From assembly GCF_019749375.1 (NCBI RefSeq), contig NZ_JACWFE010000001.1:434001-498000 (forward strand): a stretch of 64,000 nucleotides of DNA. Reading direction: 5' to 3'. The stretch is from Bacillus sp. S/N-304-OC-R1. Lineage in GTDB: Bacteria; Bacillota; Bacilli; Bacillales; Cytobacillaceae. Made by a program: the position numbers and the translations under genes. Positions 10,370 to 21,731 of this stretch are shown piece by piece (positions within the stretch are counted from its first letter, which is position 1; every line of letters starts with the position of its first letter). The notes under the pieces are model-generated. The model did no database searches and had not been told where the DNA came from. It saw only the letters and a program-made list of their open reading frames with translations.

Positions 10370-11574
10370 TTATGTTCATCCCTTAATAAAAGAGACGCTT
10401 CACTGATAATTTTTGCTGCCACTTCGTGTTTTGACATTAGCGGAAGATCTTCTATCGTTCCATCCCGTTTGATTAGCGTCACGATGTTTGTGTCTGTACC
10501 GAACCCTGCTCCTTCGGTTTTTACATTGTTCGCTACAATCATATCTGCATTTTTTTTCTTAAGTTTACCTTGGGCATATTCTGAGACATGTTCTGTTTCT
10601 GCTGCAAACCCGATTAGTATTTGGTTTTTCTTTGCTTTACCAAGCTCAAAGAGAATATCCTTTGTTCTCTCAAGCTCTAAACTTTGGTCTCCTGCCTGTT
10701 TTTTTACTTTATGATTGTAGGATACTTTCGGCCGATAGTCAGCTACCGCTGCTGTTTTGATGACAACATCAGCATCTTCATATTCAGACATCACTGCATT
10801 ATACATCTCCTCAGCACTTTCCACACGAATGATACGTACTCCCTTTGGCGCCTCGAGTGAAACCGGCCCAGAAACAAGAACTACCTCAGCCCCTGTCTTT
10901 ACAGCTTCTTCAGCAATTGCATATCCCATTTTACCTGAGGAATGATTCGTAATATATCTTACAGGGTCAATTTTTTCCCTCGTAGGTCCTGCAGTAATAA
11001 CGAATTTATTTCCAGAAAGATTAGGACGCGTTGATTGAAAGTGATTGATGACTAACTCTGTAATTTTTTCCGGCTCCTCTAATCTTCCTTTTCCAATATA
11101 TCCGCAAGCAAGATATCCTTCACCTGGTTCAATAAATCGATACCCAAAGCTATGCAAAGTCTCCATATTTTTTTGAACGGCGGGATGCTGGTACATATGA
11201 ACATTCATTGCTGGTGCAATCCAAATAGGAGAGGTTGCTGCAAGGAGTGTTGTTGTAATCATGTTATCCGCGATGCCGTTCGCAATTTTCCCAATCAGGT
11301 TTGCTGTTGCTGGGGCAATTAGAATTAAATCAGCCCAATCGGCAAGATTTATATGAGCAATGACCTTTGAGTCTTTTTCATCAAATGTATCAGTATAAAC
11401 ATCATTTCGTGATAGAGCTTGAAATGTTAAAGGGGTTACAAATTTTTCGGCAGATTCACTTAAAATTACTTTCACATCTGCACCAGCTTGGGTAAGCTTG
11501 CTTGTCAGTGTTGCAGCTTTATAAACTGCAATACCTCCAGATACACATAAAAGAATTTTCTTTCCGAAAAGCAT
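10366..11574 (-). CDS. coaBC: Bifunctional phosphopantothenoylcysteine decarboxylase / phosphopantothenate-cysteine ligase
   Basis: Catalyses two successive steps of coenzyme A synthesis. The N-terminal FMN-dependent decarboxylase (CoaC, about 1-185) begins KKILLCVSGGIAVYKA and has the PAMNVHMYQHP substrate motif and GYLACGYIGKGRLEEP with the active-site cysteine. The C-terminal ligase (CoaB, about 186-402) has ITAGPTREKIDPVRYITN and KKKNADMIVANNV. An in-frame start lies 18 bases further upstream (11592), but GGAGGTCC sits just before the ATG at 11572-11574 and the family starts there, so I use the shorter form. A terminator-like hairpin separates it from rpoZ. Confidence 0.96.
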   Translation of the reverse strand: MLFGKKILLCVSGGIAVYKAATLTSKLTQAGADVKVILSESAEKFVTPLTFQALSRNDVYTDTFDEKDSKVIAHINLADWADLILIAPATANLIGKIANGIADNMITTTLLAATSPIWIAPAMNVHMYQHPAVQKNMETLHSFGYRFIEPGEGYLACGYIGKGRLEEPEKITELVINHFQSTRPNLSGNKFVITAGPTREKIDPVRYITNHSSGKMGYAIAEEAVKTGAEVVLVSGPVSLEAPKGVRIIRVESAEEMYNAVMSEYEDADVVIKTAAVADYRPKVSYNHKVKKQAGDQSLELERTKDILFELGKAKKNQILIGFAAETEHVSEYAQGKLKKKNADMIVANNVKTEGAGFGTDTNIVTLIKRDGTIEDLPLMSKHEVAAKIISEASLLLRDEHK

Positions 11575-11688
11575 GATTGGACCTCCATCCACCTAGTAAA
11601 TTCTATCTTTATTATGCAAGAAGAACTGTTTTTTTTCATCAATAAACAAAACTTTTCATATTTAAAGGTTACTGAGATCACAGAAATA

Positions 11689-11720
11689 AAAATAACAACC
11701 TGTTTAAAGGTTGTTATTTA
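11689..11720 (-). terminator. Intrinsic terminator or attenuator between rpoZ and coaBC
   Basis: An 11-bp perfect inverted repeat (arms 11690-11700 and 11709-11719, 8-base loop) follows the rpoZ stop codon at 11728 by 8 bases. On the minus strand it is followed by a T-rich run (TTTTATTT). It would end much of the gmk-rpoZ transcript before coaBC; read-through cannot be excluded. Confidence 0.7.
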
Positions 11721-11727
11721 GCAGGTC

Positions 11728-11949
11728 TTATTCGTAGGCTTCATCTTTTTGCTTTTTGGCAAGACGGTAATGAAGCTGATCAGCATTAATTTCCTCTAAT
11801 GCTTTTCCGACGTTTTTATAAGATACATATTTATCAAGCTGCGGCTTTGCATTAACTTGAAGCATGCGCGCACGTTTTGCAGCTACTGATACTAGTGAAT
11901 ATTTTGAATCAATTTTTGTCATTAATGAATCGATAGAAGGATATAACAT
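11728..11949 (-). CDS. rpoZ: DNA-directed RNA polymerase subunit omega
   Basis: Small subunit that helps assembly and stability of RNA polymerase by clamping the beta' subunit. The 73-residue product contains the family core [20 protein letters not shown], ending at the usual position for the bacillar omega (67-75 residues). It begins directly after the gmk stop with no gap, in the order yloC-remA-gmk-rpoZ found in bacilli. Confidence 0.95.
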   Translation of the reverse strand: MLYPSIDSLMTKIDSKYSLVSVAAKRARMLQVNAKPQLDKYVSYKNVGKALEEINADQLHYRLAKKQKDEAYE

Positions 11950-12573
<624 letters not shown>

Positions 12574-12579
12574 TCAATC

Positions 12580-12843
12580 CTACCCTTCATCAATAGTATC
12601 ATCCCTGTCGTTTAAGCGGTGAGCGACTGTTTCCGGCTGCACAGCAGAAAGAATGACATGATCACTGTCCATCACAATTACAGCCCTCGTTCGCCTGCCA
12701 TATGTTGCATCTATTAAAGATCCGCGATCACGAGCATCTTGGATAATTCTTTTTATCGGTGCTGATTCGGGGCTTACAATAGAGATAATTCGGTTGGCTG
12801 AAACAATATTGCCAAAGCCAATATTAATTAATTTAATCGCCAT
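12580..12843 (-). CDS. remA: Extracellular matrix regulator RemA (DUF370)
   Basis: Small DNA-binding regulator needed for biofilm matrix gene expression in B. subtilis. The 87-residue protein reads [20 protein letters not shown] and continues with the conserved [20 protein letters not shown] segment. A longer frame opens at 12900, but GGAGG lies just upstream of the ATG at 12841-12843 and the known protein starts there. It lies between yloC and gmk as in B. subtilis. Confidence 0.95.
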   Translation of the reverse strand: MAIKLINIGFGNIVSANRIISIVSPESAPIKRIIQDARDRGSLIDATYGRRTRAVIVMDSDHVILSAVQPETVAHRLNDRDDTIDEG

Positions 12844-12900
12844 CAGGTTCCTCCAAGTATCAGTTATATATTTTTGCCCCGTGAGTCTTATTCTAAACAA

Positions 12901-13773
12901 TTATTCAATATTCTGGACTTGCTCTCTCATTTTTTCCAGCAAACTTTTCATCTCAACTACCTGAAAAGCAATCGACGAATCATTGGCCTTGGAGCCAATG
13001 GTGTTAATTTCTCTATTCATTTCCTGGAGGAGAAAGTCTAATTTTCTTCCTATCGGTTCAGTTGCAGAAAGAGTTTGCGAGAATTGTTTAATATGGCTGA
13101 GCAGTCTTGTAAGTTCTTCATTAATATCAGATTTATCCGCAAAAATTGCTGCTTCTGTTAGCAATCTTGCTTCTTCTAATTGCCCGCTTAATAAATCCTT
13201 CATACGTTTTGCAAGCTTTTCCTGATATTGCAGAACAACTGTAGGAGCATACTTTTTCAATTGAATGACCCGTTCATTTAATTTATCAAGATTATAATTT
13301 AAATCTTTTTCAAGTTCTATACCTTCTAATTTTCGCATCTGCAATAATTGAGAGCATGCCTCTTCAACAGCAGAAAGCAAGACCGCTTCCAAATCTTCGC
13401 TATTCGCATCTTTTTCTGCGATCGAGATCAGTTCTTCTCTTGTTAAATCCTGAACGGAAATATCATTAATAATGTCATATCTATTTTTAATTTCATTTAT
13501 GTAATGTACATATTCGTCTAATAATGCCCAATCGATTTGTACATGACGATTGACAAGGCTTTGACCTTCAATTGTAATATATACCTCTGCACGGCCCCTA
13601 TTGATAAATTCATTTAGCTTTTTCTTTATTTTATCTTCTAAGTATATTAGCTGCTTCGGCATTCTAATTTGGTATTCAGCAAATCGGTGGTTTACTGTTT
13701 TAACTTCAACTAATGCAGTGAAAAAACCTTCATTCTTTTTTCCTCTGCCAAAACCAGTCATACTAACGACCAT
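12901..13773 (-). CDS. yloC: YicC/YloC-family endoribonuclease
   Basis: YicC-family protein; members act as endoribonucleases on RNA in E. coli. The 290-residue protein begins MVVSMTGFGRG, the hallmark of the family, and has the central NHRFAEYQIRMP region and the C-terminal KLDFLLQEMNREINTIGSKAND motif (DUF1732). Two starts are possible: GTG at 13780-13782 or ATG at 13771-13773; I prefer the ATG because the family begins MxxSMTGFG. The role in bacilli is less clear than in E. coli. No promoter could be read with confidence upstream. Confidence 0.92.
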   Translation of the reverse strand: MVVSMTGFGRGKKNEGFFTALVEVKTVNHRFAEYQIRMPKQLIYLEDKIKKKLNEFINRGRAEVYITIEGQSLVNRHVQIDWALLDEYVHYINEIKNRYDIINDISVQDLTREELISIAEKDANSEDLEAVLLSAVEEACSQLLQMRKLEGIELEKDLNYNLDKLNERVIQLKKYAPTVVLQYQEKLAKRMKDLLSGQLEEARLLTEAAIFADKSDINEELTRLLSHIKQFSQTLSATEPIGRKLDFLLQEMNREINTIGSKANDSSIAFQVVEMKSLLEKMREQVQNIE

Positions 13774-13896
13774 TTTAAACACGCCCTGCCATTATAATTG
13801 CAATTGAAATACACAATTAGTTCGTATTTTATCATAATTAAAGAAAAATGTATTTAAAAAATGTGTAAAATGTTATTATAACGTCAATCCAGATGA

Positions 13897-13928
13897 AAAA
13901 AGGTAATAGAGAGCTCTCTATTACCTTT
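13897..13928 (-). terminator. Intrinsic terminator after yloB
   Basis: A perfect self-complementary 32-base palindrome lies 16 bases past the yloB stop. On the minus strand it runs into TTTTTTCATC, a proper uridine tract. It isolates yloB from the yloC-remA operon. Confidence 0.85.
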
Positions 13929-13944
13929 TGAATTATATCATATA

Positions 13945-16623
13945 TTATTTTCTTTTTCTTGCCAAAAATGAACCAGCAAGTAAAAAAGTAGGAACAGCTG
14001 ACAAACCTACTACCATAAACCAATCTTTCGCTAAGACAGGTACAGTGTGGAAAATCGGCTGCAGCGGCGGATAGTAAATGACTACAAAGAGCAAGAGCAA
14101 TGAAGAAATAACTGCCCAAACTAAATATTTATTGCCAAAAGGGTTTCTGGCAAATACAGATTTTTCACTTCGGCAATCAAATACATGGATAAGCTGAGCA
14201 AGAACTAGGGTTGAAAACGCAATCGTTTGTGCATATTCTAAATGATCTGGGTTCGCATGGTAAGCAATGATAAAAGCTATTAATGTTACAATCCCGATTA
14301 AGAAACCTCGAGAAACAACCTTCCAGCCGAGCCCCCTCGCAAATACACCCTCTCTAGGATTTCGCGGATTTCGTTTCATCACATCATCTTCTGGCTGATC
14401 AAGCCCTAAAGCCATCGCAGGTAATCCATCCGTCACTAAATTGACCCAGAGAATCTGAATTGGCACTAAAGGCAGCGGATAACCAAGCATCATCGCAAAG
14501 AGCATGACCAGAATTTCACCTACGTTAGATGCTAGTAAATAACGGATAAACTTTCTGATATTTTCATATATGTTTCGCCCTTCTTTAATTGCCGCCTTTA
14601 TTGTTGCAAAATTATCATCCAATAAAACTAAAGCCGAAGCTTCTTTCGCCACATCTGTCCCGGTTATCCCCATTGCTACGCCAATATCAGCAGCCTTTAT
14701 GGCCGGTGCATCATTCACGCCATCTCCAGTCATTGCAACGATATGTCCTTTGTTTTGCAATGCTTTAACAATTTTTAATTTGTGTTCAGGAGACACGCGG
14801 GCAAATACAGATACATCATCCACAACTTCCTCAAGTTCTTGTACATTCATTTCAGATAATGCATTTCCATCTAAAACCTTTGAATTTTTAGTAAGAATCC
14901 CAAGTTCCTTTGCAATTGCTTTTGCAGTAATCACGTGATCTCCCGTGATCATTACAGTTTTTATTCCGGCCTCTTTACATTCCTTTACTGCTTCCTTAAC
15001 TTCTGGTCGTGGCGGGTCAATCATTCCTTGCAATCCAATAAATGTGAGATCGCGTTCCGCTTCATTTTCATGAATTATCATCGTTTTTGCAGGAATTTCC
15101 TTGTAGCCAATCGCAATAGTTCTTAATGCTTGAGAAGCCAGACCTTCAATTGCTTCTTGGATTTTATTGGAAACATCACGATTCATAAATTGCCGCTTTC
15201 CATCCCAAAGAACACTGCCAGAAACACCAACAAGAACATCAGGTGCTCCTTTAGTTACGATAAATTGCCGGCCATTATGGTCTTTCACAACAACGCTCAT
15301 CATCTTTCTAGAGGAATCAAATGGAAATTCTTTAATGATCTTATACTGGCTTAATATCGTATTGCGGCTATAGCCAGCCTTCATTGAAGCAACAAGCAAT
15401 GCTCCTTCTGTCGGATCCCCGTCTATCACATACTCTTTGTTTTTTTGTTTTATTTCAGCGTGATTACAAAGCATTCCAAACATTAGAAGCTGCTGCAGCG
15501 TTTTATCATCCTTAACATCTATTTGTTTATCATTTTGATAGAAACTACCTTCCGGTTCATAGCCAACCCCATCAACACGCCAAACCTTTCCGCCGCTCCA
15601 AAGATGGGTAACAGTCATTTTGTTCTGTGTCATCGTTCCTGTTTTGTCGGAGCAAATGACAGAGGCACATCCAAGAGTCTCAACAGCTGGGAGCTTTCTA
15701 ACAATTGCTTTTTGCTTAATCATTCTTTGCACTCCGAGAGACAAGGCTACTGTGACAATAGCTGGGAGTCCTTCCGGAATAGCTGCAACAGCTAATGAAA
15801 CTCCTGCAAGGAACATTGTATAAATATCATGTCCTTGTACGACACCGGCGACAACTACTAAAATAGTTAACAGCAATGCGACTGTTATAAGGATTTTTCC
15901 TAACTGTTCTAGTCTACGCTGTAAGGGAGTCGTCATTGTTTCCGCATTTTGCAATAAATCTGCAATCTGCCCCATCGCTGTTTTCATTCCTATCGCTACT
16001 ACTAGACCCCTTCCGCTTCCGCGAGTAACTAAAGTGCCCATAAATGCCATGTTCTCCATATCACCGATCCCAAGATTAGCAGCCTTTAGTTTCCCCGTAG
16101 TTTTGGATACAGGCAAAGATTCACCTGTAAGTGCTGATTCCTCAATTTCTAAGCTATTTGATTCTATTAACCTAACATCCGCACCAATTCGGTCCCCGCT
16201 TGAAAATTTTATTATATCCCCAACAGCAATTTCTTTCGAAGGGATTTTTATCCATTCCCCGTCCCGTAAAACAGTAACCTGAGGTGCTGAAAGCTCTTTT
16301 AAGGCAGCTAATGATTTTTCTGCTTTTCTTTCTTGAAAAAATCCGAGCAGACCATTAATAATAACAATTGCAATAATAGCAACAGCATCTATGTATTCAC
16401 CTAGAAGACCTGAAACAAGGGTTGCTGCTAATAACACTAGAACCATAAAATCTTTAAACTGGCTGAAAAATAATAATAAGGCAGATTGTTTCTCTCCCTC
16501 ATCCAGTTCATTGTAGCCAAATTTTTTGTGACGGCCTTTTACATCATCACTTGTTAAACCTGCACTTATGTCAGAATTAAGTGCTTGTTCAACTTCTGTT
16601 TCGTTCATTTCATGAAATTTCAT
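13945..16623 (-). CDS. yloB: P-type calcium-transporting ATPase (YloB family)
   Basis: Type IIA P-type ATPase expected to export Ca2+; in B. subtilis YloB is a sporulation-associated Ca2+ pump. The 892 residues include the N-terminal cation ATPase domain, the actuator-domain SALTGESLP, the membrane motif AAIPEGLPAIV (calcium-binding helix M4), the phosphorylation site CSDKTGTMTQN, the nucleotide-binding KGAPDVL, and the hinge MTGDGVNDAPAIKAADIG. Around ten membrane helices are expected. It is a single-gene unit with its own terminator. Calcium specificity is inferred from the PEGL motif and family. Confidence 0.93.
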   Translation of the reverse strand: MKFHEMNETEVEQALNSDISAGLTSDDVKGRHKKFGYNELDEGEKQSALLLFFSQFKDFMVLVLLAATLVSGLLGEYIDAVAIIAIVIINGLLGFFQERKAEKSLAALKELSAPQVTVLRDGEWIKIPSKEIAVGDIIKFSSGDRIGADVRLIESNSLEIEESALTGESLPVSKTTGKLKAANLGIGDMENMAFMGTLVTRGSGRGLVVAIGMKTAMGQIADLLQNAETMTTPLQRRLEQLGKILITVALLLTILVVVAGVVQGHDIYTMFLAGVSLAVAAIPEGLPAIVTVALSLGVQRMIKQKAIVRKLPAVETLGCASVICSDKTGTMTQNKMTVTHLWSGGKVWRVDGVGYEPEGSFYQNDKQIDVKDDKTLQQLLMFGMLCNHAEIKQKNKEYVIDGDPTEGALLVASMKAGYSRNTILSQYKIIKEFPFDSSRKMMSVVVKDHNGRQFIVTKGAPDVLVGVSGSVLWDGKRQFMNRDVSNKIQEAIEGLASQALRTIAIGYKEIPAKTMIIHENEAERDLTFIGLQGMIDPPRPEVKEAVKECKEAGIKTVMITGDHVITAKAIAKELGILTKNSKVLDGNALSEMNVQELEEVVDDVSVFARVSPEHKLKIVKALQNKGHIVAMTGDGVNDAPAIKAADIGVAMGITGTDVAKEASALVLLDDNFATIKAAIKEGRNIYENIRKFIRYLLASNVGEILVMLFAMMLGYPLPLVPIQILWVNLVTDGLPAMALGLDQPEDDVMKRNPRNPREGVFARGLGWKVVSRGFLIGIVTLIAFIIAYHANPDHLEYAQTIAFSTLVLAQLIHVFDCRSEKSVFARNPFGNKYLVWAVISSLLLLFVVIYYPPLQPIFHTVPVLAKDWFMVVGLSAVPTFLLAGSFLARKRK

Positions 16624-16644
16624 TCAGACATCACACTTCCTCCC

Positions 16645-16749
16645 TATTGTCTAGCTGCAGCTCCTAACCCCGACATACAGGACACTTGTCGTGCTCTTTT
16701 TTCCACCTCGAAGTGTCGGGGCTGTACAGTCGCCTCGCTTTTCTAATTT
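16645..16749. repeat. Structured dispersed repeat, copy A
   Basis: Occupies much of the 331-base gap between yloB and rqcH. It begins TGTCTAGCTGCAGC and ends CGCTTTTCT. Inside, CCCCGACA (16668-16675) faces TGTCGGGG (16714-16721), and GACACTT (16681-16687) faces AAGTGTC (16711-16717), so it folds into a hairpin. Copy B at 39431-39616 shares both ends and the segment CCCCGAC-R-TACAGGA. No reading frame is contained. The rest of the gap (16750-16954) is AT-rich and holds the rqcH leader; I see no clear promoter there. Confidence 0.7.
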
Positions 16750-16954
16750 CTTGTAAAAAAGCACATGCTTGTACAAACTAGAGAAACCAGCCTTATCTAA
16801 AGAAAGCTTATTCAGCCTCGTCCAAAAAAATGCTATTATTATTTTAGGACTAAAGCTTATATCACTTATTTAGTTCGAATTCCTAACAATTGTTAAATCT
16901 AAGAGCTTAGATTCAAGAAAACAAAAACGCTACTTAAGAAAAGGATGTTCCTAT

Positions 16955-18664
16955 ATGTCATTTGATGGTTTATTTTCAAGGGTTATGACGGAAGAGCTTA
17001 CCCGAGAATTAAAAGGCGGTAGAATTAATAAAATTCATCAGCCTTATAAAAATGAAATTATATTAGTAGTAAGAGCAAATGGAAAAAACCATAAGCTCCT
17101 CCTATCAGCACATCCAAGTTATGCTCGTGTACAGCTTACAGGCGAAAGTCATGATAACCCTTCTGAGCCTCCGATGTTTTGTATGTTGTTGAGAAAGCAC
17201 CTTGAAGGATATTTTCTTGAGGATATAAAGCAGGTTGGAATGGACCGTATCATTATTTTTGAAGTAAAAGGAAGAAACGAGATTGGAGATACATCCTATA
17301 AACAGCTAATCGTAGAGATTATGGGACGTCATAGCAATATTACTCTTGTGGACAAATCAAGGAATATGATTCTTGACAGTATTAAACATGTATCATTTGC
17401 GGTGAATTCGCATAGAGCTATTTTACCTGGACAGGAATATAAATTACCGCCAAGCCAAAACAAACTCGATCCGTTTGAAGCAAACGAAACGGAAATATTA
17501 AAGGGAATAGATTTTAATAGCGGTAAGCTTGATAAACAGCTTGTTGCTGTATTTGCGGGAATATCTCCTCTTTTTGCAAAAGAAGCAATTTATCAAGCTG
17601 GCCTAGCAAACCGAGCAACATTGCCTAAAGCTTTTATGTCCCTAATACAAAAAATAAAGGAACACGGTATATCTCCATCCATTACTGCAAATGGAAATAA
17701 AGAAAGCTTTTATCTTTTTCCACTTTACTATTTACAAGGAGAAGTGAAGGAATTTCAATCTCTTAGCGAAATGCTCGACAGATTTTATTTTGGCAAAGCA
17801 GAACGTGACCGTGTTAAGCAGCAGGCAAATGATCTTGAGCGGTTTATTATTAATGAAAAAGAAAAGAATGAAAAGAAGATTGATAAGCTTATAGCTACAT
17901 TAAAAGATGCTGAAAATGCTGACATACATCAGCTTTATGGAGAGCTGATTACAGCAAACATATTTAATATGAAAAAAGGGATGAAGGAAATAGAGGTAAT
18001 CAATTATTATGATGAAGACGGCGGAACTGTCCTAATCCCATTAGACCCGCAAAAAACACCATCTGAAAATGCCCAAAAATATTTTACAAAATATCAAAAG
18101 GCAAAAAACGCTATCAATATTGTAAAAGAGCAAATTAATATTACGAGAAATGAGCTCGCCTATTTTGAAGCATTAATCCAGCAGGTCGAATCCGCTTCAC
18201 CTAAAGATATAGAAGAAATTCGAGAAGAGCTGATTGAAGGAAATTATATTAAAGATAAACAAAAACGTAAAAATAAAAAGATACAAAATGCCAAGCCCAT
18301 TCTTGACCGATATGCCTCAACCGATGGGACTGAAATTCTTGTTGGTAAAAATAATAAACAAAATGACTTCTTAACGAATAAGCTTGCAGGCAGAGATGAA
18401 ATCTGGCTGCATACGAAGGATATACCAGGGTCTCATGTTGTTATCCGGAGTAAGGAGCCTTCAGAACAGACCATCTTAGAAGCCGCTGTCCTTGCAGCCT
18501 ATTATAGTAAGGCACGCAGTTCAAGCTCTGTACCTGTTGACTTCACTCAGATCAGACATGTTAAAAAACCTAGCGGAGCTAAGCCAGGTTTCGTTATTTA
18601 TGAAAATCAGCAAACCATTTATATTACACCTGATGAAGACACAGTACTATCATTAAAGGTATAG
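16955..18664 (+). CDS. rqcH: Ribosome quality control factor RqcH (FbpA/NEMF family, YloA)
   Basis: Binds stalled 50S subunits with peptidyl-tRNA and directs addition of C-terminal alanine tails that mark the nascent chain for degradation. Of 569 residues, the N-terminal NFACT-N domain starts [20 protein letters not shown], with RINKIHQPY; coiled coils fill about 285-440; the NFACT-R domain near 450-560 has [13 protein letters not shown] and [18 protein letters not shown]. Members were also described as fibronectin-binding proteins. It is one of only two plus-strand genes, and ends in a shared terminator facing pyrE. The ATG follows AAAAGGATG. Confidence 0.95.
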   Translation: MSFDGLFSRVMTEELTRELKGGRINKIHQPYKNEIILVVRANGKNHKLLLSAHPSYARVQLTGESHDNPSEPPMFCMLLRKHLEGYFLEDIKQVGMDRIIIFEVKGRNEIGDTSYKQLIVEIMGRHSNITLVDKSRNMILDSIKHVSFAVNSHRAILPGQEYKLPPSQNKLDPFEANETEILKGIDFNSGKLDKQLVAVFAGISPLFAKEAIYQAGLANRATLPKAFMSLIQKIKEHGISPSITANGNKESFYLFPLYYLQGEVKEFQSLSEMLDRFYFGKAERDRVKQQANDLERFIINEKEKNEKKIDKLIATLKDAENADIHQLYGELITANIFNMKKGMKEIEVINYYDEDGGTVLIPLDPQKTPSENAQKYFTKYQKAKNAINIVKEQINITRNELAYFEALIQQVESASPKDIEEIREELIEGNYIKDKQKRKNKKIQNAKPILDRYASTDGTEILVGKNNKQNDFLTNKLAGRDEIWLHTKDIPGSHVVIRSKEPSEQTILEAAVLAAYYSKARSSSSVPVDFTQIRHVKKPSGAKPGFVIYENQQTIYITPDEDTVLSLKV

Positions 18665-18667
18665 TAA

Positions 18668-18700
18668 AAGGCAAGCCATTCAAGCTTGCCTTGTTTTTTT
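18668..18700. terminator. Terminator between convergent rqcH and pyrE
   Basis: GGCAAGC (18670-18676) pairs with GCTTGCC (18684-18690), followed on the plus strand by TTGTTTTTTT. On the minus strand the tail is TTTTACTAT, weaker. It can end rqcH efficiently and probably also the pyr operon, whose stop codon is at 18705. Confidence 0.85.
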
Positions 18701-18704
18701 ATAT

Positions 18705-19328
18705 TTACTTCCCCCATTCGACAGGGTCTTTTCTCCATTCTGAAAGCTTCTCCATGTCATCTTCTTGAATATAGCCTTTTTCCTTCGCAACTTCAGATAA
18801 TGTTTCAAAATCAGTTAATGTGTAAGCTATAATTCCAGCATTATCGAGCAGTTCCTTCCCTTTCTGCAGCTGATAAGAGAAAATCGCGACTACCCCTAAT
18901 ACTTCACAGCTTGCGTTTCTTAAAGCTTCAACGGCAGTAATGACACTTCCTCCTGTTGAAATTAAATCTTCAACAACAACAACTTTTTGACCAGGCTCCG
19001 CTTTACCCTCTATTTGATTTCCTTGACCATGACCTTTTGGCTTTGAACGAACATAGCTCATAGGCAAGTTAAGCAGATCACTAACCCAAGCTGCATGTGG
19101 GATTCCTGCTGTTGCAGTACCGGCAATAAGTTCTACGGTTGGAAATTTTTCTAAAATAATATCCTTTAATCCATTTGCAATGTCTTTACGGACAGACGGG
19201 TAGGATAAAGTTAGACGATTATCACAGTAAATTGGCGCACGAAGCCCAGATGACCATGTGAATGGATCATTTGGTTTTAATGCGACTGCTTTTATATCAA
19301 GTAAGCTTTCTGCTAATATGCGTTTCAT
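18705..19328 (-). CDS. pyrE: Orotate phosphoribosyltransferase
   Basis: Adds ribose 5-phosphate from PRPP to orotate, giving OMP. The 207-residue protein carries the PRPP-binding signature [14 protein letters not shown], plus [14 protein letters not shown] and [11 protein letters not shown] start 18 bases upstream is in frame, but the ATG at 19326-19328 has GGGAGGG in front and overlaps the pyrF stop (ATGA). Last gene of the pyr operon, ahead of a terminator. Confidence 0.97.
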   Translation of the reverse strand: MKRILAESLLDIKAVALKPNDPFTWSSGLRAPIYCDNRLTLSYPSVRKDIANGLKDIILEKFPTVELIAGTATAGIPHAAWVSDLLNLPMSYVRSKPKGHGQGNQIEGKAEPGQKVVVVEDLISTGGSVITAVEALRNASCEVLGVVAIFSYQLQKGKELLDNAGIIAYTLTDFETLSEVAKEKGYIQEDDMEKLSEWRKDPVEWGK

Positions 19329-20041
19329 TGTTGTGTACCCTCCCAAGATTGTTTAAATAATAAATATTTTTCCAGCGGGCTTTCTGATTTTGTAATGGAA
19401 CGTCCAACTACAATTGAAGAAACCCCTTCAGATTTAGCAAATTCAGGTGTTGCTACACGTTTTTGATCCTGTACATCGTCAGACTTTAAACGAATACCAG
19501 GAGTAACTGTTAAGAACGTGCTACCAAGCAGCTGATTAATTGGTCTTGCCTCAAATGTTGAGCACACAACACCATCCAAATTTGCTTGTTTAGCAAGGGA
19601 AGCATAATGAAGTACCGAATCTTCAAGTGAAACAGGAATAAGTTGTTCCTTTTTCATTTGCTCTTCAGACGTGCTTGTTAATTGAGTAACAGCAATACAC
19701 GCAGGTCTAGCTTGTCCGCTTGGCGTCCCTGAATCTAGGCCTTCGAGAGCGGCTTCCATCATTTCTTTTCCGCCTGCAGCATGTACATTTACAAGATCAC
19801 ATCCGAGTCGAGCTAATCCTTTCATAGCACTCTTCACTGTATTAGGTATATCATGAAGCTTCAAATCTAAGAAAATATCGTGTCCCTGATTTTTTAATTC
19901 ATGGACGATGCTAGGACCTTCTTGATAAAACAATTCCATACCAACCTTTAAAAATAACCTTTCATCACCGAACTGTTCAAGAAAACGCAGCACCTCATTT
20001 TTCCCGGCAAAGTCCATGGCGATAATAATTGATTGTTTCAT
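19325..20041 (-). CDS. pyrF: Orotidine 5'-phosphate decarboxylase
   Basis: Converts OMP to UMP, the last step of de novo UMP synthesis. The 238-residue TIM barrel has the signature [14 protein letters not shown], with the catalytic Asp-Lys-Asp set, and the phosphate-binding ends [10 protein letters not shown] and [11 protein letters not shown]. The start is placed at the ATG at 20039-20041 ([11 protein letters not shown]) because AAGGAGCTGG precedes it; the frame is open 27 bases further. It overlaps the pyrD stop region (pyrD ends at 20044) and couples to pyrE. Confidence 0.97.
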   Translation of the reverse strand: MKQSIIIAMDFAGKNEVLRFLEQFGDERLFLKVGMELFYQEGPSIVHELKNQGHDIFLDLKLHDIPNTVKSAMKGLARLGCDLVNVHAAGGKEMMEAALEGLDSGTPSGQARPACIAVTQLTSTSEEQMKKEQLIPVSLEDSVLHYASLAKQANLDGVVCSTFEARPINQLLGSTFLTVTPGIRLKSDDVQDQKRVATPEFAKSEGVSSIVVGRSITKSESPLEKYLLFKQSWEGTQQ

Positions 20042-20043
20042 GC

Positions 20044-21727
<1,684 letters not shown>

Positions 21728-21731
<4 letters not shown>

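Noticed and set aside
13838-14119. 93-codon minus-strand frame overlapping the 3' end of yloB
   Set aside because: Different frame within yloB and across its terminator; no ribosome binding site or homology seen.
14570-14938. 122-codon plus-strand frame inside yloB
   Set aside because: Antisense to the conserved hinge and phosphorylation motifs of the P-type ATPase.
16800-16850. TTCAGC-N17-TATTAT as the rqcH promoter
   Set aside because: -35 match is only about three of six; too weak to annotate.
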